In this document: in pieces, positions 1-13,500 of the stretch
Numbering within the stretch: position 1 is the stretch's first letter
Layout of the letters: every line of letters starts with the position of its first letter
NCBI GenBank assembly: GCA_000934455.1
Contig: KN884762.1
Location: forward strand, 36,656-96,413
Source: Apostichopus parvimensis
Lineage: Eukaryota; Echinodermata; Holothuroidea; Aspidochirotida; Stichopodidae
DNA length: 59,758 bases
Direction of reading: 5' to 3'
Notes under the pieces: model-generated
Seen by the model: the letters and a program-made list of their open reading frames with translations, nothing else
Told to the model about the DNA's origin: nothing
Databases searched by the model: none
Program-made: the position numbers and the translations under genes

Positions 1-1036
1 CAAATTAATCTTTGGCAGGGTTTTGTTTGTCGCAGTCGTGAGCAATAACTCCTTTCACTCATAAACCTTTGATTGAATTGAATGTCACAATAGAGGCAAA
101 AGCTTATCAACAAATTTGTACAGTTTTATGAAAGAAAAATCTTTTTATGTTACCATCTGAGGATAGAGAAGTCAAAAAATTCCCTTGCAAAGGAAATTGT
201 TGGAAGTATTTATGCCATTGACCGCTGAAGGCTCCAATCTGTCTGTTATTGAACTGATGTTTGTTCTTGACTTCCATCAGTCTCTGGAAAGTTCACCTCG
301 GAATATGTTTTAGCTGATGAAGAGAGCAAAATGGCCAATCATTGATCGCCAAGGGTACTGAATGATGGTCTTAACGAGAGGGAGATATATAATATATATA
401 TCGTTATCTTTAAAGGCCATTATCGACGGAACTGGTAGTAAAAAGGCCTCCCTGAAGTTATTTAATTATTGGTCTTGGCTTGAAACGCAAACCGGTACCA
501 TCCATTGATGAAATTTTAATGTAATTATATTTGGTTTTGGCATTCCTGGCCTTGTCCTGGTTTTCATATCAGCCATATCACTTCTTCCCATTTGGTATCG
601 TTCACTACAATATCAAACTTTCCGCATCAAAACCACTTTAATATTGAAATAGAACAGAAAAGTAATTTGGGTGTGTCTCACAAGTACTAATGAATTGGTC
701 AATTATACTAGCTGTAGAAATGACTGTACTAATGAAGACAAGACCAGAATTTACATTACTGAGAAAAATGTTAAGAGTCATTGAATAATGCGAAGTATAA
801 TGTACCCTATATTAACATTCTAGGTTTGACTGTGAGGTTTTTCTCAGCTGAGATTGCTGAAGAACAAGATAGCAAGAACACCATACTCAAGTTAGGCAAA
901 GTTTTTATTAGGTTACAATGTTTTGTGTGTGACGTTTACACTTGAAATATTGGCATAAAATTTCTATGCTATTTCAAACATCGTTAATGTTTTCTATTCT
1001 CTACATAAAAGTTAATTTTCTCGTTTTACTTTGTAA

Positions 1037-1073
1037 GGGACCAGATTAAAAAAGTTATCTTACTTCTGGTCCC
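1037..1073. repeat. 9 bp inverted repeat (hairpin)
   Basis: GGGACCAGA at 1037-1045 pairs perfectly with TCTGGTCCC at 1065-1073 across a 19 nt AT-rich spacer. Function unknown; no flanking element recognised. Confidence 0.5.
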
Positions 1074-1189
1074 GCTGCCTCATTGAGCACCATAAATATG
1101 TATTAACAATAACAAATGTACGTCATTGTGATTTAATGGCAGAAATAAATGAAATAAACGAATGTATGCATCATCTTGAATAGTTCAGA

Positions 1190-1290
1190 AGTAATAATAA
1201 TAATAATAATTTATTCTTATATAGCGCTTTTCATCAAAAGAATGATCTCAAAGCAGCTTCACAGAAACGCATAAAATAATACAATTTAAG
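1190..1290 (-). mobile_element. TATAGCGC/(TAA)n repeat tail, minus orientation
   Basis: (TAA)n followed by TTTATTCTTATATAGCGCTT and a stretch ending in AAGCAGCTTCACAGAAACGC. Read on the minus strand this is the widespread retroposon-type 3' tail: GAAGC-GCTTTGAGATC-like sequence, then GCGCTATATAA, then a TTA microsatellite. Two other copies lie at 15285 and 42640. The parent family is not determined. Confidence 0.6.
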
Positions 1291-3727
1291 AAATGTTACA
1301 ACTTAAAAATAATACAATCTAAAAATAGACAAGTAGACAAGAACACACATAGTATGCTTGCTGTTATTGGCTAAGAAGGATTACTGTTTGGTTGTGTTAA
1401 AAGAAGTTGATTTCACTGGCTTTGAGTCTGGTTAGTTTGTGATTTGAAATCTACAATTATTTATGTAGCTAGGGACATGATAGTAGTCATTGTGTGCTGG
1501 TATCAAACACCATAATCGAAAGAGTTTTTGTGGTATGGAATTAAAAGGAAGTATGGGAAATTTCCCTCCAAAATTGGATGTATTTAATGAGAGAATGTGT
1601 CTGTAGTCTTGTGTTTACATTACTTTAATAATTCATAGTGCACGTTGTGTAAGCTTATCCACCTGGATAGTGGTGTTATTCTCAGTTAGATGAACCAGTA
1701 GCAGCTTGAAACTTGTGATGAATGTACATGTATGTCTCTTGCTAGCTTTTGTTCATACTATGAAAGGAAACACATTTGATAAAGAATAAATGTCAACAAC
1801 ATTAACAACTAAATTTCAAAACCTGTCGATCAGAAGTGTAAACTTGAAAGGGATTAGACATGCATTAAAATTTGATTGATTTGTTTAAAGTCGTTCTGAA
1901 ATTGTTGTATATCCATCTCACTTACACATCCCTGGATATAAAGATTACTTGAATTAAACAAAACTGAATATGTAATTATATATGTTGGTTCATCACCGGT
2001 GCTAGAAAAGTTATTTCTGGAAGTTGATATATTTTTAAATATTTTAACTTAAATATGTTGTGTTTCATGATCCGTCATCCAAGGATTTCTTTGGTTAATT
2101 CCTGAAAGCTTTGACATATATATGGATGCTTTTACAAGGAAGAAAGAGATAGAATTGTGGTTCTTATGTTGGTCACCGTCGAGACATACTGTCCCATAAA
2201 TAAAACATGAGGCAAGAAAGTTACAAGAAGCAGGTTTTATGGTATTAGCAGACTGCTCATCACACAGCCTGGATGTTCATCAATCTTGTACTGTCTCCTC
2301 TATATTACCAGTGGGATCATTACTCTAAGTACTGAATCGATGCTAGTCTCAAATGTCTTGAAGAATATGAAATAGACAGAGCAGAAGGTAGTATTCAAGG
2401 TGTGCGTGAACTGAATAATTACAACCTGGTAAAGTCTGAAATGTTTCAGGTGATTTCTTTCAATTATCATCTCATTACAGAACTTTGCATATTTAACATG
2501 ATCATTTAGACATGATTTAGTTTGAAAGACTAAGAAGCTAATGCAGAAGCTGATAACTCCTTTTAGTATTTTAGAAACCTTAAAACAACAACATCCACTA
2601 CTTTTATCTTCTTTCTAAATCAACACTTTTATTTAGCTAGGATATGTAACAGAAGGAATCTAATAGTCTGTTAGATATTTAGCTATCTGAGTTCTCTGAA
2701 GTTATTTTAGTTGATCTATACTAAGGCCTCAGGTGATTGTCATAGCCAGCAGAAAGTCACTTGTGGCAGGCTGCAATCATATCATCATTATAATAGGATA
2801 CTACACAACACTCATCAAGCAAGAAGAATGATGCTGCTGCCGCCTTCCTCCTCCTCTGCCTCAGATGACTGTTTGATCCGTCAATAATGCCTCCCATCTT
2901 CACGCTTCTACCTCCCATGCCCCTGGGTTCTTACTCCATTCCCCTCGCCTCAGATTAATGATCTCATCCGTCTCTCTGATAATATTCTACTAAACTCATC
3001 ACGAACAGCTGTCATTTCCGCCATTTTTGGCGAGGAATGAAATAAGACTGTCCTCCTCCTCCTCACAATGCTCATTTTTTACTAAAATCATCTTTGACTA
3101 TAGAGGTGAGATGTTTCCCTTCATGAGCCTCAATACATACAACACAAAGGAACCACAGGGAAAACTGTAATAGTTGTAGTATTAGCTTGCATAATCAGGC
3201 AGAAAATGCATTGTACAGTGCTACATTTTAAATTGATTGAAGAGGTTATTTGGTAGTTCTGAACTATGGTTTTATTTCTCTGTTTTATCGATGTTAGGAA
3301 AACCTTAGTTACAGCTTTTCGCATTCTTTGCAACTTTTCTTTAAAATTTTTTTTTTAACATTTTTTTCTAACCTTAGTAGATCTTCTTAGATACTTACTG
3401 ACTGAAGTCATGTAATTGTGTGAAAACTGAATGATTGTTGCGTTTATTATAAATTTAAGTGGACCATGGGCCCATTTTAATGTTGTTGTCAACTTGTTGC
3501 TCTTGAGTTTTGCAAGTGATCTGCTCTGGTGGGTTGATTTTCCATCCTGTATACTGTATACTTGGTATACTGTATGTAGGTATACTGTAGGTATATATGG
3601 TTCAGTTGATAAACTGTTATAAAAGATCTGCCTTCAGTGTTTGTCAGTTAGTTGTACCCATGAATACTCCAGGATGATCATCCAATAAAAATAAGGAGGA
3701 ATTATGGCATGATAGAAGGAGTTGTGA

Positions 3728-3910
3728 CAGAACGAACGATGCTAGATGGAATGTGACAGAAGGAACTTGTGACAGAAGGAACTCGTGACAGAAGGAACTC
3801 GTGACAGAAGGAACTCGTGACAGAAGGAAGTCGTGACAGAAGGAAGTGTTGATAGATTGAATCGTGATAGATTGAATGGTGACAGAAGAAATCGTGATAG
3901 TTGGAAGTTG
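3728..3910. repeat. 16 bp tandem repeat (GTGACAGAAGGAACTC)
   Basis: About ten imperfect copies of a 16 bp unit; the centre (about 3755-3840) is nearly perfect and the flanks decay. It generates a spurious 75-residue frame on the minus strand. Confidence 0.85.
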
Positions 3911-5629
3911 TGGTATTTTGATGCAGCAAGTTGCTTTAGATCACAAGCAGGAAATATTTTTACAAGATTTCCAAAGCAGCATGCATGGAAATTTTTGTAG
4001 CAGGCTGCAGAAAAGGTAGCTGTTTATTCTTGCTTTTGTTTTGATTCAAGTTATCCTGTCACATTGCAGCTCCTGTTGTGTTCACGCTGCTTTCTTAAAC
4101 TAGTCTTACAGAGCATTCTGAACCCTACTGTGTCCTAGTACATAATGTCATAGCCAACTCCTGCCAGATCGAGGTATGTTAATCCATTCCCAACGATCCT
4201 AGCAGTGTCTAACTACGTAATGATATGAGACTGCTGGTTCACTGGTATGACTTTACATTCCACCAGAGGTTTCATTTTCATAAGAGAATTAGCTGACTTC
4301 TCAAAGCTTTCTGTGATTAGTTTTGTCAATTTTGTTTTGTTTTTTTTTGTTTAGGTTGTAGTAACTGGAAAGGGGTAAGCAAATGGATCAGGGAGGGGGC
4401 ATTGTAGGTAGTGTAGAAGGTTTCCATAGTAACTAGTAATAATCTAATCTACTCCCGATCCTTTTGTCACTGCCTTCTTTTTAGAAAGTTGATTCTTAAC
4501 CTGATGGAGTGTTAGAATATTAGTTGGTCTTATATTCCACTCTATGTCATATATAAAGCCAAATTTGTTTGCAGTACACAGAGCTCCCTTCCCTACGCTC
4601 AAACTGGAGACCTTATATTACCACTGCCATTCTCTATCAATGAAGTAACTGTATTGAAGGTACACATTGGGCACTATCTATAAAATGTATACAGTAGCAT
4701 TCAGCTTACTGAATTGTTATCTTTGTCAATTTTAATAGCAGTTGTATTATTCATTCATATTTATGGTGTGTAAAAAATTCTTTACATCTGCAAACCTTTT
4801 GCTGGTATTGCTACAGTTCAATCAATAATACAGCATTCTGCCTCATCAGTTTTATACAATACACTGTAAAGCAGGCTGTGGTTAGCGGTGTTCACAGACA
4901 GACAGATATGCCTACAGTAGTATCTCTGGGATAGAATTGTAACATAACATGATTCATTTATATCATAAACAAAGGCAGTAACAAACAGAGAAAAAACAAG
5001 ACTAAAAATGGTTAGAAGTTGGAATAATTATGAAACAGCTGCTATATTTATGGACTTTATGTGTTAGAACAGCAACTTTTTGTTTTTTTATATCTCACTA
5101 CAATGAATGACAATCAGCAGCAGGGTGTATGGTGGAGGGGAAATGGGGGGGGGGGGTTGGTGACTAAAAGATTGAAAGTGGGAGATTAAATATGTAGCTG
5201 TGTCTCTGATCTAAAGTGAGGCAGGGTAAATCATTTTAATGGATCAGTCCTCACCCGCCATCTCTTACCCTAACATCAGATGGATTTGCTGCTTTAAATT
5301 CACTTCAATAAGTCTTGTTTCTATAAGTATGTGTATTGCAGTGGTTTTAGTTATTCAACTTGTGCATGCTACCATAAGTTGAAGAAGTGATTTCTTCAAA
5401 GAGAACCCTCAAGTGACATAAATACAGAAAGGAAGATTTAGTAACTCCTATCCCTAGTATTACTGATAGTCACCATTTTGCTGACATTGGCATTGAACAT
5501 TCAAACATACAAAAGCTGTGTTTTTGTTTTAATGTCAGCATTGCATATAAAGTACACTTTAATATTAGTTCTCAGCTTGCCTATTGCCTTGAAGGATTAC
5601 ATAACCATAAGCATATCATTTTTATTCAG

Positions 5630-5787
5630 TGCTGCTGAAGATTTTGAAAGCCCAGACAAACCAGTTACTGCTCGAGGGTTTCTAAATCCAAGTTCACATT
5701 TTATCATTTGTGAAAACGAAAACACAGGAGAGAGAAAACCAATTAGCTTGAGGCAAGCTCTGACAGGAGAAATTACAGTGATTGCAA
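5630..5787 (+). CDS. Exon-like ORF of unknown gene (hypothetical exon)
   Basis: A stretch of 158 nt with a plausible acceptor (TTTTTATTCAG before 5630) and a moderate donor (CAA then GTGAAT at 5788), open throughout, with a coding-like composition rich in E, P, T, S and G unlike the AT-driven noise nearby. It reads AAEDFESPDKPVTARGFLNP, then continues to TGERKPISLRQALTGEI. The TGE-x-ISLRQAL part slightly resembles a plakin repeat, but the spacing is off. In the same frame a stop follows at 5793. The end phase would join in frame with the 20565 exon, but the sequence is not like the Eph ligand-binding domain. It may be a cassette exon, an exon of a nested gene, or chance. Confidence 0.3.
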
Positions 5788-8700
5788 GTGAATAGGCAGG
5801 TGTAGGATGTTAGGTCTAAGACATGATTTAGAACATACCAGGATGCTGACAAAAGGCTATGTAGAAAGAAGGCAAGGTAAATATTAGCAATGAAAAATGG
5901 GAAACTTCTGGAGATAAAATTTCTAGGCATGGCAGAATTGCATCAAAAAACAATGCATATAATTTTTGTGTGGATGATCTGTATGTTTCATAACTGTTTT
6001 GCATCACATTGAAAATCTAGCATGCAAGTTTAAATTTACTTTTCTGGGAAATTTCTGGATATTTGCTGGTTAGGCTTTTGCGCTGTGAAGAGACAAGATT
6101 ATTTTGGTAAGAAGAAGGATTGATATGGTTTGTCTCGAATGAGGTTTGCCCACTGCAACGGGAATTGACAACCTTGGAATTTTAATATTAATGTCTTTGC
6201 ATTAATACTGTGTTTCATTATTGCTAGTTTCTCCCAGGTTCCCTTGTCCTCTGTTTCTACTTGTAGTTTAACATGCCTTTCATAAGCTTTGTACCTTGTT
6301 CCTCATTATTCAAGGTCTTGCCATTGTGCATTTAATTTGCTATGAAGTTAGTCTCATTAACATAAATAGGAGATCTAATTCATTACAGGGTAAGTTTAAA
6401 GTACAGTCTATGGCTAGTGTGTCTTGGACATTATCGTAACCTTACACTTGTAGTTCATGTTTTTAGTCCTTTTATTGCAAACTCTGCTGGCCTTAGGCAC
6501 ATCGATTCATTGGAAAGAAAAGGAAAGTTGTTAGAGGCCCGATTGAGGTTGAATGTTTTCAAAGGAGAAATAGAGAGATACAGAGAGAGCCAATAGGATG
6601 ATAGAGATGGAATCAAGTGCCTTTAGTCTAAAGCTGAAATTCTTAGGTCTTCTTGCAAGTTCGACAAAATTTGCACTTTATTCTCTTGGTTACATGTCAG
6701 ATTGCATCCTTAGGATAAAGCAATCTCGACTAAATGTCACGTTGGGTGATATCAACCTTCTTTATTCTTTAAGGGAGGCATTATTGATCACCAGATGCCG
6801 ATAAGTATCAATGCCTGATCTTACTCTCCTTCAAATTTTACCCAAATCTGGGGTAATTTAAAATGTCACTGTTGGGTACATTTGAGCTGTATCTTGAGTG
6901 GAGAGAGAGCGTCTTTTGGAATGTGGCAAAGGGGTTGACCTGCAACCTGAGAATGGATGTTTTTACCTGTTTTTGCCAAAAAGCAAAGAGAATCAAAGGT
7001 AGTGTTGATTTCAAAATGAAAGAAACAGATGCAATAAGTGAATAGGAGGGACGGATGCCTCTCATGGAAAGCTTTAAGAAAAGAAGGACTTTTCTTGCAG
7101 GGTCAACTCTACAAAGCTAACAGATCAGTTATTAGTATTTACTGTTTGGAGGACCACGAGTGAGGTTTAACTTCTTTCCATAATGAATCATAGCTGACTT
7201 TTAGTTTTGTAACATTTCTCTTTAGCTATAATAGATACACATAAATTAAAACTTTTCGACTGGAAAGTTGCTTGACGGTCAACAAACTTGTTAACTATGA
7301 AATGTTTGTTTTTAGCTGTTAACACGTTGTTTTTGGTCAGCTAAAATTTGAACATGAAAGTGTTTCAGAGAGCAACATTGGCAATAGAATATCAGCCAAC
7401 AAGATTAAAATCAGGAATGTTAATGCACTATTTCAGAACTTTGAAGTCATTGACCATTGTGAGACGGAATGCTTGATTTCTCTTAGTTACATTATACATA
7501 ATTAAAGAATAAACTGTACATGCTCACGGAGCATACCAAGTTCACTAATGGACTCTTAACTGTTCTAAACCAACAGGCCATTACACAATGTAGTCCAGAA
7601 TACAGCTTCAGTGATGTGTGACAAATTACTGTGCTGTAGTTTGTTTGTCGATCAGGGATTACTTGGTTCACAAAGATCATTGATCTTAAAATTTCTGAGC
7701 AAAATGACTGAATCGCCTCAAAGTGTTAGATGTAGATGACATTGTAGCCCCATTAGTTGTTTGATATATATCCAAGTTAGAAATAGCCAGTGGCCAGTTT
7801 TCATCGTGGAAGGAAAATAATTTCATTGTGAGGAACTGCATGTCTCAAAAACCATGCAATGCTTTCTTCTGAAAACATCTGACCAACTTTATGGATTGTA
7901 GGCAAATGTTCTTCATTGGAAGAGACTTTGTCAGGTATTTTGCACATGAATATATTTTTGCACATTTTACTAAGAGCACAGTGACTGTTATGATCACATC
8001 CATAATTTCAGCATGAACAAACACACGGGCACCCAGTTACAAGCTATATTTTGAAAACCTGTCCCTGCTCTTTAGTGATCCTACAGATTGTATGTGCAAT
8101 GTTCTTGTTGTTGTGCAATTCCTTATTCTTTTAAAGGGATACAGATTGTTCCCTGATGGCTCAAATTTGAGATTGCAATCTTCTCCTCAATCCAAATCCC
8201 ATCCGCCCAAAGTGACCCTGAAATCTTTAATTTTTGACAGCATTTTTCTGGAGGGCACATTTTAAGTAGCACAAGTCCAAAAAAAGAAGAAAAAAAAGAG
8301 AGAGAAGATCTTAATCTCTTATACAGCCCTGCTCACAGGAAGAAGTCTTTTGTGTAATTGTACCCTTGGGACCCCCCTCTCAAGGTATGAAACGATCTTG
8401 ACCTAACCTATGATCAACAACAACTCTAATAAACATTCTACCAGTCTCAAGAAATTTGTCATGTGACTACGATTGGTTTTTCTCTCTTTACATTTGATAT
8501 AAACTTGGGAGCACCCAACAGTATGACATGTCTTAGCAACATTTGCATCAGTTGTGGAGTGATTTGGTCCCATTAGCTTTGTGTGTGGTAGCTGGTATAC
8601 TACTTACAATGACAGAATGTGTCATTCCTGTTACAGTGATGATGGTAACACTGACCTGTCAGTGATATCCATAGCAGTCAGACTAGAAGGTGATTTAATA

Positions 8701-10201
8701 TACCTGTCATTTGTAGAATAAAGTTATTCTGTGTTCTTTGGTCCTGTTGTAATAACTACACAGATCCCAGTGGAACGAGCATACCTCTCCATGAGTATTG
8801 GTATGGAGAGAAAGTACTTTATGTTGGACAATAATATGGAAAAAAGGGAAGAGATAAACATATTAGGGATCGTTAAAGTAGAAAGATAGTTTGCATCAAT
8901 GGATGGTATACTCTCTTGTCCAGCTTCAATCTTGTTGCCTTCACCCAACACGGCACGGGCGTTCCTTCGTGGAAAGACCCCTCCATGCTTGACAACACCA
9001 TCAATGTACCACATGTGGGTAACCACAACACTGTGACTGTCTGCTCAGATTTGCTGAGAGAGTGAGAAGGAATAGCCGTGATGATAATAGAGGAAGCCAA
9101 GTTTGGTTCATTTGAAGGTCTTCTTCTCTTAAGCTATACTATCATGCCCAAGGCAATAATCCCTGTGAAAAAATGTAACAAATTGGCAGTATGGGAACAA
9201 ATTTCCAGAGCCAATTTCATGTCCACAAATAACCTTTCACGAGCGCTATCCTTTGGCAAGTTCCATTGGGCTCTTTTAGTTGAATATTTTTGATGTGGAT
9301 CAGGGGAGTTCAGCATAGGCTTGTAATAATTAAAAAAGAAGAAATGACCTGGAAAAAACAAGTAGGTCATGTTTATAAGAATGGCATTTTATTGCTAGGT
9401 TGTATCATTTACTAATGGAGCCAATAGAAAATTTAATGTAATTTTTCAACATTCCATGTTAACATGATCACTGATGATCACATAAGAAAAGCTGGTGGGA
9501 GGAGCTGTGGTCTCTTCTTTGTCTTTAAGAGCTAGCGATGGTTGTAGTTGAGTAACATCAACTACACTGGCATACCGGATGCAAGCACCATGGATGTTTA
9601 ACATATCACTGTTGGCTTATCTCCTTTATGACCCGGAATGTTGTCAGAAGTTGAGCACGACATAGAAGGATGTTGAAAATTTATACTCCTAATACTTCAA
9701 CGTGACAACTTCACGGTTTGTGTTTACATCTTTGGGTTTTTTACCTTGGTTACCTATTATTTTTATTGTTCTGTTCAGATGTCATCTATATCACTACATT
9801 AGTACATGTGCTAGATTAGGGGATGATATGGAATGTGAAGCTTTTAACTGACATAGATACAAACCAGATTGATTTCATGTCTCCAGTGAGATCAAATGCT
9901 TTGACCCGAACCCATATGCATCTCTCAATACGGTCTTTTTCTTGGTCTACTACCGGCTTAGATCTGATGCAGTGATAATGATGCCTTAATCCATCTCCTC
10001 TACCAGGATAAACTTGTCCTCACCCCTTAATTCCAGTGCTAACATGGACATAAGACCCTTGGTATTTGGGAATAGTGGTAACACCATATGTACAGGCACA
10101 TCCGTGGCTTGGTTCAGTTTGTGATGGGATCAGTAGTCCTTCAAGACTTTTATCTCTAAGATTTTGTTATGATACAAGGAAAGATTACATCCTCTTTAGT
10201 T

Positions 10202-10556
10202 CATGGAGTCCCTGGTTGATATCCTGGAGTCCCTGGTTGATATCCTGGAGTCCCTAGTTGATATCCTGGAGTCCCTGGTTGATATCTTGGAGTCCCTGGT
10301 TGAAATCCTGGAGTCCCTGGTTGATATCATGGAGTCCCTGGTTGATATCNNNNNNNNNNNNNNNNNNNNNNNNNNNNNNNNNNNNNNNNNNNNNNNNNNN
10401 NNNNNNNNNNNNNNNNNNNNNNNNNNNNNNNNNNNNNNNNNNNNNNNNNNNNNNNNNNNNNNNNNNNNNNNNNNNNNNNNNNNNNNNNNNNNNNNNNNTG
10501 GAGTCCCTGGTTGATATCATGGATTCCCTGGTTGATATCTTGGAGTCCCTGGTTAA
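10202..10556. repeat. 21 bp minisatellite interrupted by an N gap
   Basis: Unit CCTGGAGTCCCTGGTTGATAT. Seven or more copies lie before the gap and about three after it, with few variants. Because 21 is a multiple of three, it stays open in several frames; these are not genes. Confidence 0.92.
10350..10498. other. Assembly gap, 149 N
   Basis: Run of N inside the 21 bp minisatellite. The array probably collapsed or could not be spanned, so the true copy number is unknown. Confidence 0.98.
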
Positions 10557-13500
10557 TTTTTCTATTGATGGTCTTTAATGAAATATGGCCTGCTAGTTTG
10601 TATGATTTTTATGGCTTATTGACCAAAAGAAGGAACAAAAATTGATAGATATCGTTCTCTGGTAGCAACTATTTCATTTACCTGTTTTTATAAAGTACTA
10701 TTTTAACCATACACCTTCCCCATGCTTGAGTAAAGTGACTTCTTGTGCTTTTAGAGCCTTTTACATCTTAAACTTCATCTTATGTCCCACTGGTGTCCTA
10801 TTACCTCTGGAGGTCCCCAAGTCGTGAGAGAACTGAAATTGTGCTGCTTCCCGTACCACAGATAAGAGGACAAAGGAAGGTGGAAGAGGTTTCATATTTT
10901 GTTTATATTCTAAAATTTTATATTTTATAAGTTACAAGTGTTGGATGTTTAACTTTTTCTGCAAATTTTATTGAATGAGTTTCATCTTTGTGTAGAGAAC
11001 TCAAGTGAACAATTAGATTAAGACCTGTGGGAAAATGAGTGCAATACTTACTGTTACTGGCAGACTTGATATCATTCATCGACATGATTCTATACAGTGT
11101 GTGAGGTCGAGAATCCTTAATCCACTGATTAGCGTTCCCATCACACCTCTAGTTTTTGATTTTGGTTATTTAGTGTGAGGTTCCCGAGTTTTCGACAAAT
11201 GTTTGACACAATTAGGTAAGAAAGCTGATCCTTGCAATCCCTGTACATTGAGTATGGTTTGTAGCAAGACTGATATAGAACAACATAAATGCAAGTGCTT
11301 GCCCTATGAATAATTCATACATGTTGTTGTAACCAATGTCTAGAAAATCATCTGGTTTTTCGATGCGCTGTCTATTATCGATTTTTTCTTTCTTGGACAT
11401 TAGAATTCTGAAGTAAGCTGAGGATTTACAGCAAGAAAGGTGAAACACCTCTTGGGTGACAGTCAGTCTTTGAGAAAAGGAAATGTTGAATTTTGAACTT
11501 AATTGATAATATCAATTTGTGTTGTGAGCTGTTATTTGAAAGTCTGCGAGTTGGTATGATACAGTGGTTGGTGCAGCAGAGGTACATAACTATTATGATA
11601 AAAACAGGGTTTCTTGGATAGGATAGAAACAAGGAGGGAGAATGTTTCCCCCTCCCCCCCCTCCTCATGTCATAAACACCTTCTTTGATTGTCTGTTAAA
11701 GATAATACTTACAGTATCTGTCTCCCCAGTACATTATGGATGTTTCACAACAACAGAAGACATAGTTCATTGGCTAAAAGCTTACTTTATTCAGCTAATC
11801 AACTATTGGGCCAAGAAAAATCACAATTTAGTTTCTGACTTAATCTGATAATTTAGGATCGATTTTATGCATTGTTTTTTCAAATACCATTACCTCTCTA
11901 AAAGCAGCTGTTATGCCACACACCAATATATACGTACTTAGAATAATTGAGTGTAATTTGTAATTTTTTAGTTTCCGACCTGAAGTTAGGCTCACACTGT
12001 TATGTTTTTTGACATGGTTTTGTACATCTTGAAAAACAAAGATGCTGTTTAATGAACCAGAACAGATACACATTGCATGATTGACTTGCCACAGAAAGTG
12101 AATAAGGTCTCAGTGCGTAATGGTCTTATCAGAGAGTAGCAAAGGTCTGTACAAGTACACCCATTCTTTGTCCTCTCTGATAGAAACACAAATCATTTTC
12201 AAAACAGGTGCTGCAAGCTTCAGCAATAGCCCAAGTCAAATTTACCAGGCCGCAACTCCAGGATGAACTTCCTCCATTTAAGCATGATGCAAGTTGAAAC
12301 CATTTCACTTGTCAAGTATATTTACGAGCAGTGCTGGAAGAGCGTAGATGGAAAGGCCAATAGGGTTCCTAGAGGAGCATTAAACCTTTTGGAGAAGCTA
12401 AGAGCTGTCATCCATGGAATAAGTAATAGTTATTCAAGGTTGAATGAAATATAAATGTGATTGTTGACCCAAAGCCTCACCTAGTTTAGTAAGAATGTTG
12501 GATAGGCTAGATGAGTTTAGGACAAAGGTATTATTCTTTAGTGTGTGGACAGGTACTGTATATATAATGTAGCAAAGTGATCCCTTTAACACATTAATTA
12601 ACAAGTATTCTGCAGTCATGAGTTGCTTCACTGGCAGTTGAACCCATCTCCACACTGATCCTTCATTTCAATATTTGGTATGGAAGTTTCTTTTCCATGC
12701 ATCTGTTTAATGTTTTGTTCCACCTTCTGATGGTGTGATAACTTGCTTACTACATTCATAGTAACAGAAGGACTGCTGAATTAGGGATCGGTTCGGCTGT
12801 GTTTATAATGGAATACGTAATGAGGCTTTAAACAAAAACACATCTCAGGACAACGTAGATGTTCTGAGGCTTCAGTAAAGACCCACAAGTTTGATCATGG
12901 GTGGTGATTATTATATACTTTCTTACATGCCAATTAAGTGTCAAGTTAATGGTTCTTAACTTGTTTACAATCTGCTCTTAAGTTTTCCAAGGCTGGGCAA
13001 TGGTGGAGATAGGTTGACTCATTTTGTGTTGCTAGACATCCCCATAGTACTGGCTGCTAATGACAGTGTGATTGAATAATCTTGTTTAAAATTAAAATAC
13101 AAGAACATTTCTGTTGAAATTCTGCCTTTATAGTATGATACCAATGTTAACTCACAGCTCAGTATATATACAGTTTTCTTTCTATATATGTGTTCTACTA
13201 GAGGTTCTATTTGAATCAGCCAAGTGACAGTTCCGTTTCTTCATTTCTTATTGCTTTCATCTAAACAGCAGCTTTTTGCACTTCTTCTGAGCAGAATAAT
13301 TTTGTTTGCTCTAACATTTTTATAAGACTTTCAAATTTACCTAGGCTTCAGTTGCTGACAGGTAGTGTAGACAAATGGAGCTAGGAGTGTTGGCATTGCC
13401 AGGAAATTCAACTCTGTCTGTAAATTGACTTTTCCTAAAGGATAAACATTTGGTAACAAATCGTAATATTTGCTGTGCTTGAAACCACAAGCTTAAATTA

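Noticed and set aside
5142..5158. Poly-G run (also near 13640, 33700, 49600, 49945; poly-C near 31808 and 49453) considered as G-quadruplex or regulatory sites
   Set aside because: Single uninterrupted homopolymers scattered over introns; more likely slippage products, and lengths may be assembly-dependent.
8724..9100. Two overlapping minus-strand frames (100 and 75 residues) with a somewhat protein-like segment (WYIDGVVKHGGVFPRRN)
   Set aside because: No family recognised, no convincing splice sites; could be an old transposon piece but I cannot support it.
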